From positions 883,752 through 947,751 of the forward strand of contig NW_023998454.1 of NCBI RefSeq assembly GCF_014805625.2: a stretch of 64,000 nucleotides of DNA, in the 5' to 3' direction. The stretch comes from Glossina fuscipes (Eukaryota > Arthropoda > Insecta > Diptera > Glossinidae). The position numbers and the translations under genes were made by a program. Below are positions 22,121-33,900 of the stretch, one piece after another; within the stretch, counting starts at the first letter, position 1, and every line of letters begins with the position of its first letter. The notes under the pieces are model-generated. The model searched no databases. It had not been told where the DNA came from and worked only from the letters and a program-made list of their open reading frames with translations.

Positions 22121-24280
22121 AATAAGCAGTATTTGTTTTACTGGGGTTTAAATACAAATTAAGATCGGCGCATGCACCGAAAAAAAGATTAGCTTTTATC
22201 GAGAGATTATTCACAGCCACCGAAAAAGGTGAATCCGCAAATACAATCAGGAAATCACAAAGATCATGCAAAGTATAGATTGAAGAGCGTGAGGCTTAAG
22301 CAACTGTCTTGTGGAATACCACGGTATACTTCAACTATGTCTGTACCCACTACTAACACACGCCTAGTTAAAAAATTTAGTATCCACAGACGTATTTGAA
22401 GAGGAAACGGTTTTTTTAAACTAGCTGCGAGAAAAGATAGTTCATTAAAGTACGTATTCGTCGAACTGGAATAGTATTCACAGTTTTCAAAAAATCCATT
22501 GGACTCTCCTTAACAATGACATTTATAATCGTAATGAATGCATGGATTAGCGAAATGGGTCTAAAGTTGTTTAAATCGTTTAAGTCTTTACCTGCTTTAG
22601 GAATAGGAACAACAAATCCAAGTGAGCAGACCAGCAGTTATTAATTGCATGCATCAGAACAATCAAGCCCTCAAAATATCATATTTAACTCTACCGTAAC
22701 CTGTAGCGGTGGCTCTTTTTGTGCAGTGTACAACATTCATTCACGTCAGGAGAACGTTGTGTTGTTAAGACTAGTGAAAGGAATTGAAGGTTTTGCAATT
22801 TGATTGACACTTGGAATGCAGCTCTTGAGGATATCTATGTATCTTTTATTATCATGCTCGTTCCATTCAGCGCAATCATTTAATTTTTCACTAAAATGTA
22901 TATAATTCCAGAAATCACATGAGTGACCATTCCTCCACAAGCCTTTAATCATGACAGCCTTTCTAAGTGCCGATCTCCATTCCTTCAGTACTTTCATATA
23001 TTCATTGAAATTGTGTGGATAAATGTTTTTACTAATTTTTTCCTTACAGCTTTATATTTACGAAAGAGTATTGACAGGGAATAGTTCCACTAAGATTTAA
23101 ATGTGAAATACTCAATATCAGAAAAATTGGTACTAACGGACTTCACGTTGTATTGAAAAATGTTTTGAATGAATAATAAGTTAGATGAAAGGTCAACTTT
23201 AGACAGACGATCCATAAAGAATTTGGGTCCAATGAAATTTTCAGAACTTACGCAATTTGTAATAAAATGGGAGAGTATTAACTTTTGCCAATTGAGAGTA
23301 TTCCAGATGAATAACAAAACAGTTGAATTAGAGAAAGTTAGATCCAATACACTACTCACCGTACGACCACTTTGATTACAATAAAGGGTAGGATTACCAT
23401 TATTTAAAACTTTAACCTTGCTGGCACTGATGGCATTTACGAGGATCTTGCCTTGTTGAAATCTTCAGCTAGAATCACATTTTGTTCATCATCAAGTTAC
23501 ATAATCTTCAAATCTCATCGCGAAAAGTTTGTGCACACTACTAGATGGAAAGTAAAATAATGCTATGAAAAGATTCGGTTTAAGACAGAATTGAAGGGAA
23601 TAAGTCTGCATTTGATACCTTTCTTAACTTCAAAAAAATTGACATCTTTCAGAAAAAGTTCACGTCAGGTGCAGAAAACGATATTATTCGAGTTCAAGTA
23701 AAAAACCAAAAATTATAAGTAAGCCGAACACTCTGGATATTATGTTGCAAAAAAGAGATCATAATTTAAATAAAAAGGCATATCAGAGGATTTGCTCGAG
23801 GAACTAGGTACATGATCACAGCGAAAATTAGCAAAATACGAAATTTTTTCTTTAAATTCATTAATGGGTCATCGGCGGGATAAACCGTCTAATCGCAGAG
23901 ATTAATCTTTCCAATTCAGAAAAACACAAATCATTGGCAATTGAGATCTTGCTACAGACGGTTTCGGAGAAGGCTCTGAAATAATAGATTTCCTTTCAAC
24001 AACAGCAACATATTTTTTTCGTTAGAATTTTATTTACATCCTCATTGTCATTCTCTGAAGAAATTGTAGACGAGCTCGTCAATGAAGGGAAGCCGTCATA
24101 CGAATTATCGTGAAGATATTTAAAATAATTGGAAGAATAATTTTGTCTCACTTCTGTATAAGATAACTTTTTAATGGCTATTACCTTATTGAGGTCTAAT
24201 TCCCTCTTTTCGGGAAAGATTTACTTATTGCATTGTGCCCATTTAAACCACCAGACAGGCACCTAATCATTTCGCATTTG

Positions 24281-24574
24281 TCAGCGCATTAAGAGCTTTT
24301 TATAATTAAGGCAACTGCTCTCCTTCGCCTTACAAAATTTAGAAATATTACTGTATCTACTATACTTAAAACATCGTTTTACGATGGGAATGAAGTAATC
24401 AACCGGGAGGTTACAAAAATTTAACTTGATCGACTTAGCGAGGAATTCCCCTTTACAACTAATTTTTATACTGGTCGTCGGTAAAAATTCATCTTTGCTG
24501 TTAGCAAAAAAGTAAAACTTTCTAATGTATATTTTTTTACAAAGTATGCAAATGAAATAAGCATAGTTTTTCAC
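24281..24574 (-). pseudogene. I-clade LINE ORF1 relic with degraded zinc knuckle
   Basis: This 97-codon frame has the PTTSIKI strand and the PVDYFIPIVKRCFKY...FCK region that in I-clade ORF1 proteins leads into a CX2CX4HX4C knuckle. Here the second Cys is Tyr (RCFKY) and the His is replaced, so the knuckle cannot bind zinc. It sits upstream, in element orientation, of the endonuclease remnants, which supports a single degraded element. Confidence 0.55.
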
Positions 24575-24600
24575 TTCAACAAGAAATCAATAAAAAATTA

Positions 24601-26863
24601 TATCAATTATTATTACTTTTTACTTTAGCTTATTTTTCTTCAAAGTGAAATAAGCGAACTTTTTTATTTTCCCCTTTTGTCACTAATACAGAAAATACAC
24701 GTCACAAAAAATTTTCAGCTGCCGTTTGTTAAAAAATGTCGTGTTTTTTCAAGTGCTGATTGTGAACTAAAAAAATTGAAATAAAAATGAATTCATAAAC
24801 CACATCTTTCATTCCGCATTTTTCATAACTACATAAACTAAGAGTAAAGGAGCACATGTTTTTTGCCTACGATTGACATGATTGCTTTTACCCATGAACC
24901 AAAAAATTATTTATGAGGCGTTAACGTTGGGGCACTTATTATTTGTCCTTTTGTTAGCTAGCAAAAGCAAAACCATAACAACCTAAATAAAAATAAAGTT
25001 ATGTAAAATGTTTCATAAAATGAGATGAAGTGAAATAATTTCGTAAAATTCATATGATTTCACAGTTTCGTTCGTTAGGAAAGCTTTGCATATCTGAGTT
25101 TGTCTATAGGGAGTATAATAATGTCTTAAAAAGATATGTGAATCAATGCTAGTTTTCTATCATATAAATAAGAGCTTATTTTTTAATTTTCACAACACAT
25201 CTGAAAGCGGATTTATTCTTCACATTTTTTATTTCGTTACAATCCAATGTGAAAGCGCAGAAGATGCGCCGGCAGCGTCAATTTCATTTTTATAAGAAAG
25301 TTGCTTTTGTTATGCACCGATGATGATTATGTATCGCCAATAGATGTAACAACAAATGCAACAAATATATATTTTACTCTCTTTTTCTGAGACAAGTCCA
25401 TCTTTGCTATTTTAATGCACATATGGCGAGTAGCTATTTCTATGAAAACCCGTCAATTTGATGGGTTGCAGCCGTAAAAATGAAGATAAGAAGCCGAAAT
25501 TTGTCACAAACATTCTTTGATCAAATAAGAATACGAAGTTAAGACGAAATTAAAACAATCTCCCAAAATAACGAGAGTTTTTTAAAATTTTGGTCTATAA
25601 TTATCGGTTTTAGCGGTTGTGCGCTGAAATAAAGAATTAACAAAAATGAGAAGATGGTGGGTAGGATCCACGGGCAGAGGTTTTGCAAGAAGATGCAAAA
25701 AAAATCGTATGGTATTAGACTTTAAAAGAGAGTTTTGCGTTTTTATTATTGCTGTAAAAGCAAAAAAAAAAAATAAATAAATAAAATAAACTGTACCGAT
25801 TAAACTGAAAAAAATATCAAATATATAAAAATAAACGTTAATTAACTGAAAAGTAGCGACGATAAAGCTCGTAATAGAGGTAGTGTACCAAACGCAAGAT
25901 GTAAGTGATAAACGCTTCCCGGACTTTTGGAACAAAGCGGCGAGACGAAAAGGGTGAGCACTATTTCCAAAGAAGTGGCCATGTTCGGCAAGTGCAATAC
26001 AAAAAATTTACAAGCAGTTGTATTCAACTTCTACAGTGTTCAGCAGAAAAGCGTAAAGTGAAGTCGAGTTCGTTGAAAGACCGTCTTGCTAAAGATTAAA
26101 AAAGAAACATAGCTTAGTTTTCTAATAGCGATAAATGAAAGTTGTAACGTTGGCGTAGCTAGCTACTGCGGGTTTCTCTACGTACATTTTTACTTTTGTT
26201 GTTTGCGAAGAGGGCAACAAATCATGAAATAGCGGAAAACCGCTAGCGTGCCATCATTTTACAAAAAAAAATATAAGCAAATCTATGTATTGTTAACAAC
26301 TAACGAACGGTTTGAGCACCAAAGAGCAAGAAGTAATCACAATAAATATGATAGAAAAATTAGTGTGAACACAAACAATCATTTTGTAATTAGTTGGTAA
26401 TGAAGCAAGGATTTTAAAAAAATGTTGGGACTTGGTACCATTATTAACTGTTCTATTATTTGAAGATTGCTCTTCAATATAATACACTTTAATCATAAAT
26501 TGAAAGCCCGTGTAGTGTAAAGTAAAATAATGTAATATGGAATATAAAATTAAGTAAACAGCTTCTTTATTTAAAATAAGTGGTTTTTAGTTCTTCTTCT
26601 TGCTTTATTTGTTAGCTTACATTCAAATTTCCCACATAGGCTAGTAAGAAGTAGAACAATTTTTCGAAATGCGCGATTTCATTGCTTTCGGGATGGTCCT
26701 TCAACTTTGCTGACCCTTTGTGGCAATTGATAAAACATATGGTTTTGTAAGCACTGTGTATTGTACAAACAAATAAAACAAAAACAAGAAAACGTAAGAG
26801 AGAAAAAAGGAATGAAGAAAAAATGAATATAGTTTATTTTAAATCGATTTTTTGATTTATTTT
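24601..26863. other. Gene-free AT-rich stretch
   Basis: No gene, RNA gene or transposon similarity was recognised on either strand. Poly-A/T runs and short imperfect repeats are common. The open frames here (at about 25.6-26.1 and 26.3-26.5 kb) have no recognisable motif. Confidence 0.5.
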
Positions 26864-26875
26864 TATTTTGTAGTA

Positions 26876-27055
26876 TTATTATTATTATTATTATTTTAAT
26901 TTTAGACTAATGAAATGAATTCTTAGACTAAAAAAAGACATTGATCACTAGCAACACAGGCTATCGGCTCTAATTAAAAAAAAAAAAAAAAAAATGTAAT
27001 ATTGAAAGGAGAGCAAGTTAGCACTCCCCTAGACAAGGATTGAATCACATAAAAG
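26876..27055 (-). mobile_element. SINE, second subfamily, with 12-bp target-site duplication
   Basis: On the minus strand a head of about 60 bp (GATTCAATCC resembles a B box with one base missing) is followed by a T-tract of about 20 bases. About 100 bp that match the I-clade LINE 3' end come next, from AGAGCCGATAGC through AGAATTCATTTCATTAG, and then (TAA)n. TATTTTGTAGTA flanks it exactly on both sides (26864-26875 and 27056-27067), so this is a complete insertion event of about 180 bp. No A box is visible, so it is probably 5'-truncated relative to its master copy. A very short 5'-truncated LINE is the alternative, but the head is not LINE sequence seen elsewhere here. Confidence 0.8.
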
Positions 27056-27479
27056 TATTTTGTAGTAATTTAAGTTTTCTTTATGTTATTCGATTTGAAA
27101 TTTCGGTTATACTTGATATTACTTTACAAAGTGTTAAAACCAAGTAACAAATGCAATTTGTTTTGAATTTAAAACAGGGCTTCCGAGCCAAAATGCTTAC
27201 GTCCTAAACACAATGGATAGGTTACTCCGTTTTTCAGGTTGATAAGTTTCACAATATAAGTAAACACAATGCGAAGGCCTGGTACCAATGTTATTTTGTA
27301 AGAAATAACAAACAAATACAAATTAATGTAAATGGAAGCGAAAAGATATGCTTTGCGAACAAAACTAAAGAACATAAATGTAAACCATAAATATATCAAA
27401 GATAACGATACAAAAAATTAATGTAAGAGAAAATTACATGTTTGATTGATTGTTGAACTAAAAAATGAAGAGAATGAGT

Positions 27480-27905
27480 GTAAAAGAAATAGCACAGTGA
27501 CGGACCCCACTGACGCAGTTTCAAAAGTATTCGTTTCACAGATTGGTTTCTAATATTTCGTCGTTTACTTTAAAAGAAAAAAGATTTTGCAAATACGAAC
27601 GGAGAACTAGATTGGAAGCAGCAGGAAAGTTCTCTTTCAATTTAAAAAGACACACTGGATAACAAAACCAATTAAGAGACTGCCTCATTTCCAAGAACCC
27701 TACTGAAGAGGACTGTTTGTTTTCAAACGCGTTGCTTGCTGCCTTAACGATTCGATGACATTGTTCAGGCGTACCCCGATTATGGCGAAATCCAAACTGA
27801 TGTTCAGGCACTGCATTATTATCATTCAATATTGGCTGTAATCCTCATTGCAGCAATTTTTCAAAAAGGTGGATAGGAGACTTATTGGTCTGGAGAAGCT
27901 GACGG
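27480..27905 (-). mobile_element. Jockey-clade LINE RT fragment
   Basis: The minus-strand frame 27829-27536 (97 codons) carries HQFGFRHNRGTPEQCHRIV followed by an alpha-helical block, a degraded SQAFD-equivalent and LKSYL-like text. This is the Jockey-clade RT fingers/palm region. A PISLLS motif in another frame lies immediately upstream in element orientation (about 27890). The fragment ends where the LINE-A tail starts at about 27918, and the GVPQGS motif beyond about 27530 is barely recognisable. It is a dead fragment, distinct from LINE-A and from the I-clade elements. Confidence 0.75.
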
Positions 27906-27917
27906 CGTTCTCTGATT

Positions 27918-28327
27918 TAGTCTACCACTTATTCTCGTTATCGGACTCTTTAAAGTCCATTAAAGCAACATTGCTTAATACGCGCGATTTACCTATGTTG
28001 TATTTAAACTAGCTTTTATCCTTAAAAAGTCGTTACGTTTCGAAAATGAATTATTGTCAATTTATTATCGGTTGCCAGGCTTATGCATGTTTGCGATGGC
28101 TTAGGGGTTCATTTGCAATTTAGTCCTGTACCGGTTGTAAGTGTGGCCCTATGCTGATAGTGTACATGCTTTTTTTTCTTTTTTCTTCTTCTTATTTGTT
28201 TTATTATACTTGTACTAAATTTTATTATTAATTAATATAAGTTTTGCATTAAGAGCCGAATGAACTCGACTGTTATTTGTTTAGTTGAGTTTCTAGTATA
28301 AGTAGAATAAATAAATAAATAAATAAA
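27918..28327 (+). mobile_element. LINE-A 3' end, severely 5'-truncated
   Basis: The sequence aligns with the last 400 bp of LINE-A copies 1 and 2, including the stretch TTGCGATGGCTTAGGGGTTC, a T-rich tract, GAACTCGACTGTTATTTG and the terminal (TAAA)n at about 28305-28327. It contains the last codons of ORF2 and the 3' UTR only. The terminal about 50 bp missing from copy 2 are present here. Confidence 0.9.
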
Positions 28328-28748
28328 GTCTGGGCAACATCATTATTTTAGGGCATTTCCATTGATCTGGTTAATGTTTGCATTAAAATTAAATAGTGAA
28401 TCAAAGTCAATAGTATAACAGGCAGAACTCTAATTGCTTTATCACATATTTTGCGGTAGAGAGGGAACTTATTGTTTAAAAGAGTTATTTCGCGCTCTAC
28501 TTTCGTATATGCATTTACTAGGTAAATCCAGTTAGCAATGATTACCAAGAAACATTGTAATACCTCTTTCGTCGTCGGGTGTTGTTGAAAGAAAAAGGTT
28601 GAAAGCTAGATTCTAAATGTTTTAGAAAGGGCGGGTGCCTTATTACAATCTGACGTACATCTTGTGCTATTTGAGTCTTCTATTGGTATGTTTCTTTTTG
28701 TGTTTTAAATATTTTTTTTCTAAATATTTATCTTTAGGGTTTTTAATA

Positions 28749-29992
28749 TTAGTTTGGGGAAAAAGAAATCCATTATTTTTTCGGTAGATGGCTGCACTGA
28801 TAGATTTCTCGTAAAGTATCGATCAAACAATTTCAGATTTATGCTCGTTGAAAAGATGACATTTCGCAGTAAAAAAAATTCCTTTGCTGTTTTTTGTTTG
28901 GTGCATTCAGTTGTGAGTTACAGCGTGTTAAAAATGGAGGTGAACAAAGAGAAAATTCGGTACATTTTACAGTTTTTCTTTGACAAAGGCGAAAATGCAA
29001 GCCACGCGGCTAAAATTGTGAATGGTGTTTATGGTTCCGATACTGTAACAACCAATTATGTGCAATTTTGGTTTCGTAGATTCCGCTCAGGAATTTTTGA
29101 TGTTAAAGATGCACCTCGTACAGGTAGTCCGGTCGTCGAAAATGTCGATAAAATCGGAGAAATGATCGAAGTTGACCGGCATGTTAGCAGTCGTAGCATC
29201 GCTCAGGAGCTAAAAATCGACCATAGAACAGTTTTAAACCATTTACACAAAGCTGGATTGGGTGCCACACCAATTAACAGAAAAAAACATGATGGATCGA
29301 ATTTCCATCTGCGAAGCCTTGGCCAAAAGGAATAAGATAGACCCATTTATTAAACGGATGGTGACTGGAGATGAGAAATGGATCACATACGATAACCCTG
29401 TGCGAAAACGATCGTGGTCAAAGAGCGGTGAAGCACCTCAAACGGCCAGGAAGGTTTTGCTATGCATTTGGTGGGACTAGAAGGGGATTATTTATTATGA
29501 GTTGCTTCCACATGGCCAAACGCTAAATTCTGATCTCTACTGTCAACAACTGGACCGTTTGAAGATAGCGATTGACCAGAATCGGCCAGAATTGGCCAAC
29601 AGGAGAGGTGTCGTGTTCCACCAGGACAACGCTAGGCCACACATCTACAGTGACTCGCCAGAAACTTCGGGAGCTTGGTTGGGGAGTTTTAATGCATCCG
29701 CCATACTGTCCGGACTTGGCACCAAGCGATTATCATCTTTTTCATGCATTGCAAAATTTCTTTAATGATAAAAAATTGGAATCTGGGGAGGATTGTGAAA
29801 ATCGACTACTAGAGTTTTTTGCAAATAGAGACCAGGACTTCTATGACAGAGACATTTTGACGTTACGTTTAAAATGGCAATAAATCATACAACAAAACGC
29901 TGCATATTTGACCCAAATCGGACAATCCGAAGCATATTAAATAAAGTCCTGAAGTTCATATAAAAATAATGGTTTTCTTTTTCCCCAACTAA
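28749..29992 (+). mobile_element. Mariner transposon, full length (about 1.24 kb), TIRs intact
   Basis: The ends are inverted copies of each other: the left begins TTAGTTTGGGGAAAAAGAAA and the right, read in reverse complement, begins TTAGTTGGGGAAAAAGAAAA. They match over about 30 bp with two or three differences. TA dinucleotides flank both ends (28747-28748 and 29993-29994), the standard mariner target duplication. The internal transposase is of the mellifera type judged from its sequence, but the subfamily is from memory of the family and should be treated as likely only. Confidence 0.95.
28934..29883 (+). pseudogene. Mariner transposase (D,D34D), inactivated
   Basis: The transposase would bind the TIRs and cut and paste the element. 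The ATG at 28934 starts the conserved MEVNKEKIRYIL helix-turn-helix domain. All three catalytic Asp codons survive: 29370-29372 (TGDEKW), 29625-29627 (HQDNARPH) and 29728-29730 (PSDYHLF). Four lesions separate them. A deletion near 29255 removes the segment between the HLHKAGL and VPHQL regions and shifts the frame. A deletion of about 7 codons lies after APQT near 29445. A TAG at 29478-29480 replaces Trp after WWD. A 2-bp deletion near 29642 shifts the frame before TRQKLRELGW. The reading frame closes with TAA at 29881-29883. The copy cannot make a functional protein but keeps its ends, so it could be moved in trans. Confidence 0.9.
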
Positions 29993-30225
29993 TATATTGT
30001 AGAAGCCCAAGGCGTACGATCGTCATTGATTGTTGTAGATCGGGTTCCTGGAACAAACGATATTCGTACTGCGATTTAAATTTGTATTATTAGTTGCGAT
30101 TCTGTTACGCTTCCGGACTTTTCTTAATCTGCTTTTTCTTCCAACGAACTTTCCTTTTTGAATATTCTGATATTTTGCTTTTGATTCAATTAGGGTTTTT
30201 CAAAATATGTCTTACGAATCGTATT

Positions 30226-30921
30226 ATTATTATTCAACTAGCTCCGGAAAACGCTAAAGACGTAGCGGCTATGGGCTTTAATGTAGAGAAAACATTCATC
30301 TTTAATAATCTAACCTTTATGTGGTAATTGAACTTGAATGAATTATCTCCCTCAATTTAACTTCTAGGTTTATTTTATTGGTCAATATCCATGTATCAGA
30401 ACATTATAAGTAAACAAAAATGCGCCACTTTTAATTAAGTAAAAATCATTTTTAATTCTCGCGATTCGGATGTTATCGGTAAAATAGGTTTTCCTGCAGC
30501 TCAAGCCGCTCCTGCCATTTGCAGCATATTCCCGTTTCTTTTTGGCAACAAAAAAGTGCATTGTTTAGTGCCTTGCGCCATTGATTAACATCCATATTTC
30601 CGAATGACTAGAGACGTTTCGGCAAGATTGGGCTATCCAAAGTGCGCTCTTATTCATTCTAGTTTTTTCCCGGCTCTACAAGGTGCCAAATCAAAAATGT
30701 CGGCAAATGAGCAAAATTCTGTAATATTTCAAACTAATGCGCTCAAGCAGATAAAAAATAAAATCAATAAATATACCTTCTCTGGCGGCTGTGATACCAT
30801 AGAGGAGCATACCCGCTGGACGTATTTTCAAAAAAGTACTCATATCAGAGATACGAGTGATTTATGTATATTTCTTTATAAATACTTTTTGCGGATGAAA
30901 ATTTCCAATTTAGAAGGATAT
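30226..30921 (+). pseudogene. TrpRS: Tryptophanyl-tRNA synthetase pseudogene (C-terminal half)
   Basis: The sequence matches the cytosolic TrpRS that charges tRNA-Trp. The first block (30226-30310) reads PENAKDVAAMGFNVEKTFIF. The second (30391-30921) stays in one frame, with MYQNI, then [17 protein letters not shown], the [17 protein letters not shown] block, [15 protein letters not shown] and INKYTFSGG. Two nonsense codons interrupt it: TAA at 30436-30438 where the family has Gln, and TAA at 30586-30588, also at a Gln position (ID-stop-HPYF). The class I KMSKS-loop equivalent is KMSAN instead of KMSAS. The N-terminal half with the HIGH-like motif is missing. After about 30850 similarity fades. 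About 60 bp separate the two blocks where only about 5 residues are expected; it begins with GTAATT and ends in TTCTAG, possibly a retained intron, which would argue against a retrocopy. Confidence 0.85.
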
Positions 30922-33900
30922 TAGTATATTTTTGCAAGTTGGGTAAAGATACGTGTGCAATAGCAAAAGATGGTAACAAATGGGAATTTTCTAATTCTGT
31001 GGCTAATCTTATTAAGAAAGTTCGAGATGAAGATCGCCGAGTAAATGAATTAAAAAGCCAAGAACTATTGTACTGCGGAAAATCCTCGCATAAAACATCA
31101 AGAGGAAACAACTGAAATTTGCTGGGAGTTGAGAGGCATAAAACGAAATGAAATGTAGCCAGAAAGACGACATAAGCAATTGCAATCAAGCATCATTATT
31201 ACATCCGTATCATAATCTTTATTTATTATTTTTTTTATTTGAATGCCATTGTTCAAAAATTCCGAATATAAGTTTTGCTGATTTGTAACGCCAATCTAAC
31301 GTGGAACGAAAGTAGGAGTCAGAATGAACTGTTCCTCGGATTTCAAAGGAAGTTTACTGGTTTCCGCTTTGAGATTCAAAAGGAAAATAAAGTAAAATAT
31401 ATTGATAAAATTAATGGACTTAGAAAATTTACTTAATCTCAGAAATTTCAAAAAGTTGCCAAAAATAATATCAAATAATTGTTTTCGATGCTTTCACCTA
31501 TTAGTGCTATAATATTTGCAAAGGGATAAATCAATGCGAAACCAACGAAAAATTTGTGTGAACGACAAAAAGCGGAAATATAGGATTACTAGACATTACT
31601 TAACAAGTGTTCTGGCACTGCGATATTCAGGACGTGGGAAGTATATATTCAGGCAAATTGAATGTGGATCAAATTAGCCAGTAAAACAAAGAATTACACA
31701 ATTTAAATGAACAAAAACATATTTAATTTAATGTGGTAAAATTAATTTTATATATTTAATTTTTTCACCAATTTTTTACAGTTATTGTTCCTTCTTCCTT
31801 GCTTAATCGAAAGCTCCGGATAGACCTAAAATGTACATTTTATTATGTCACATATATATTAAATGGGAACACATACTTACATATACTTACCTCCGCGTTG
31901 GCAAGGGAAGAAGATTACTCTCACCCCTCAACATTCTTCTCGAGTTGCTCTCTACGAAGACTTGTGCTTAGCGACAAGATCTCGGCATCTATTGGTTTTG
32001 CTGCGTGAAATTAAATCATCGATTGATAATGCGTGTTCAGAAAGGGAAAAAATTTTTTCGTGTTCTTAATAGTTTGCTGACTATCGGACGGATTTCCTTT
32101 CCATATATTTATTCTTCATCGCTCAAATTATAAACAACTAATACATATCCTTATTTCTATAGCCGTCGTTTATATAACATAATGTTTATAAACTATAACA
32201 TAAAGTTACGAAGAAAACTGAACGATTTTCTAACAAATCGAGTTCTATATCTAAGTATAAATATTCTTCATTTGAGATTCGGAGAATCTTGGGTGTTTTT
32301 TGTACGTCTGATATCGTAATGTAACGCTGCTAATTAGCAGCCATCTGTATGTTAACAGCTTCTTGATCTGACATCGTATTCTCTCAAAAAAGAATAACGA
32401 TTCTGTGATTTTAGTGAAAAAGAAAAGTTAAAGTATGAATACATCATTTAGAATTTGATATAGGTAAGGGGATTGTAATGCGTGTCTTATGAGCATTTGC
32501 AAATGGAGGCAAAATGCAATATCATTAATGTGGCCGAACAGAGTATGGTTGTGTACGAAATAAAATAAAAGAATCTGATCGAATTCGAACTATCCTGTCT
32601 ACAAACTCACTCCTGACTTCTTATTTGAAGGAATTCTTGTCTAAAATCGACTAAAATAAACTAATTCAACTGAAACGTGTGCAATTAAAAAGGCAAACAA
32701 AACACTAGAAGGGCATTGAAGTACATTTGGTCCGAAATTAAATCTTTGTTTGTTGTGCAAAATTTCTTGATAAAAAATTATGATTTCACTGGCAAAACGA
32801 GATTTTAGTTTCAAAACAAGATTCTAACTCCATTGATCTCTTTTGATCGCATGCAAAACTTTGGAACCGGCTTGTGATATCGAAGTATTTATATAAAGAG
32901 CAGCAACGAGAACTTTAATACCATTGATGGGTAGTGAATGCAAGTGTATCCACCAAAGGAACGACCATCCACTAGAATATTAAATTGCAACTACTATTAA
33001 GTTTCAATAAGCAGAGAGTAGCAGACAAGATGCATAATAACGAAGAATCACATAAGCAACAGAAGAAATGGATGCGATGAAACTACATCTACTTCGCCAC
33101 CGCGAAACAGTTAGCTAGGCATGCAGTTGGGCACTGCAGCATCCATACTCTTCTTCGAACGATAAGGCTGGCGGTTTGTTTAACTATTGTGCACTTTAAC
33201 TAAACTAACTGGTTTTAATGAGAAAGCGGTTAGAAAAGTGAAAAGTGAAGTCAAAATAAAGTAGTCTTGTCAGGTTATAAAATTTAAAGGGTTACATACA
33301 TAAAGGAAGGCGGTACCAAGCAGTACGTTTTAAAAAAGGGAAAATTAATTCTGTTTCATGGGCACTTATAGCTTGATGATTCGTAAAATTTTTGCAAAAA
33401 TAAAAATATATAATTGGATTAGTTTTACCAAAGCGGGGGTCACTTCGAACCGTCGACACGTGCCATGATGAACTATATATTTCGGTAGAGATGGCGCATT
33501 TTATCCCTTTTATTTAATTCCACCTCAGGTAGGTACTGCAAGAATGCACGTCTCCTTGGTACCGTGAGAAAACAGGACAAAATTTAAACATTGGTATGGG
33601 CGTCATTCTATTTATCAATACCGGTCTACCTTACTTACGATCTCCGTTCGCCCATATATTCATTGGGGTATGCAAATTTAAATCGTCATATTCGTATGTC
33701 TACCTTTCTTGCAACGTAAGCCTTTCTTCAACATTTATTTTTACTTTTAATGTCATAATAATAATTAGATGACAAAGATCAAAAAAACTGGATAAGTAGT
33801 AGGAAAAAGAAAATAAATTGAGCAAGGTATATGCCAGGTATTCGTCCGCCACATATCCAGCAAATGTTTATTAATTGTTCTGTGTAAGACGCCTGTCCAA

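Larger units (their letters stand above)
20430..24600 (-). mobile_element. Decayed I-clade LINE, most of its length present
   Basis: On the minus strand the blocks occur in the order expected for an I-clade element. There is an ORF1 relic at 24574-24281 with PTTSIKISCKGEF and a damaged CCHC knuckle, then endonuclease remnants at about 23700-23090 (a FGDFN-like motif at about 23440-23460 and SSVLDLTFSNSTV at about 23355). RT blocks follow: VVPIPKAGKDLNDLNNFRPI at about 22620-22560, GIPQDSCLSLTLFNLY at about 22325-22275, a YADD-equivalent region with DFLIVFADSPF at about 22260, and LNLYLNPSKTNTAYF. The RT C-terminal region is 22120-21602 (LANNQ..KALTIYKAFVRSK, LSAISGESPFSERA). RNase H remnants lie at about 21420-21230. 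A 131-codon frame at 20831-20436 may be its C-terminal end. Frames are broken throughout. Confidence 0.75.

Noticed and set aside
31863..32069. 68-codon frame as a host exon
   Set aside because: Composition is fair but no family, splice signals or neighbouring exons could be recognised.
32326..32341. 16-bp palindrome with a TAATTA homeodomain core as a regulatory site
   Set aside because: Isolated, no nearby gene, and palindromes of this kind are not rare in AT-rich DNA.
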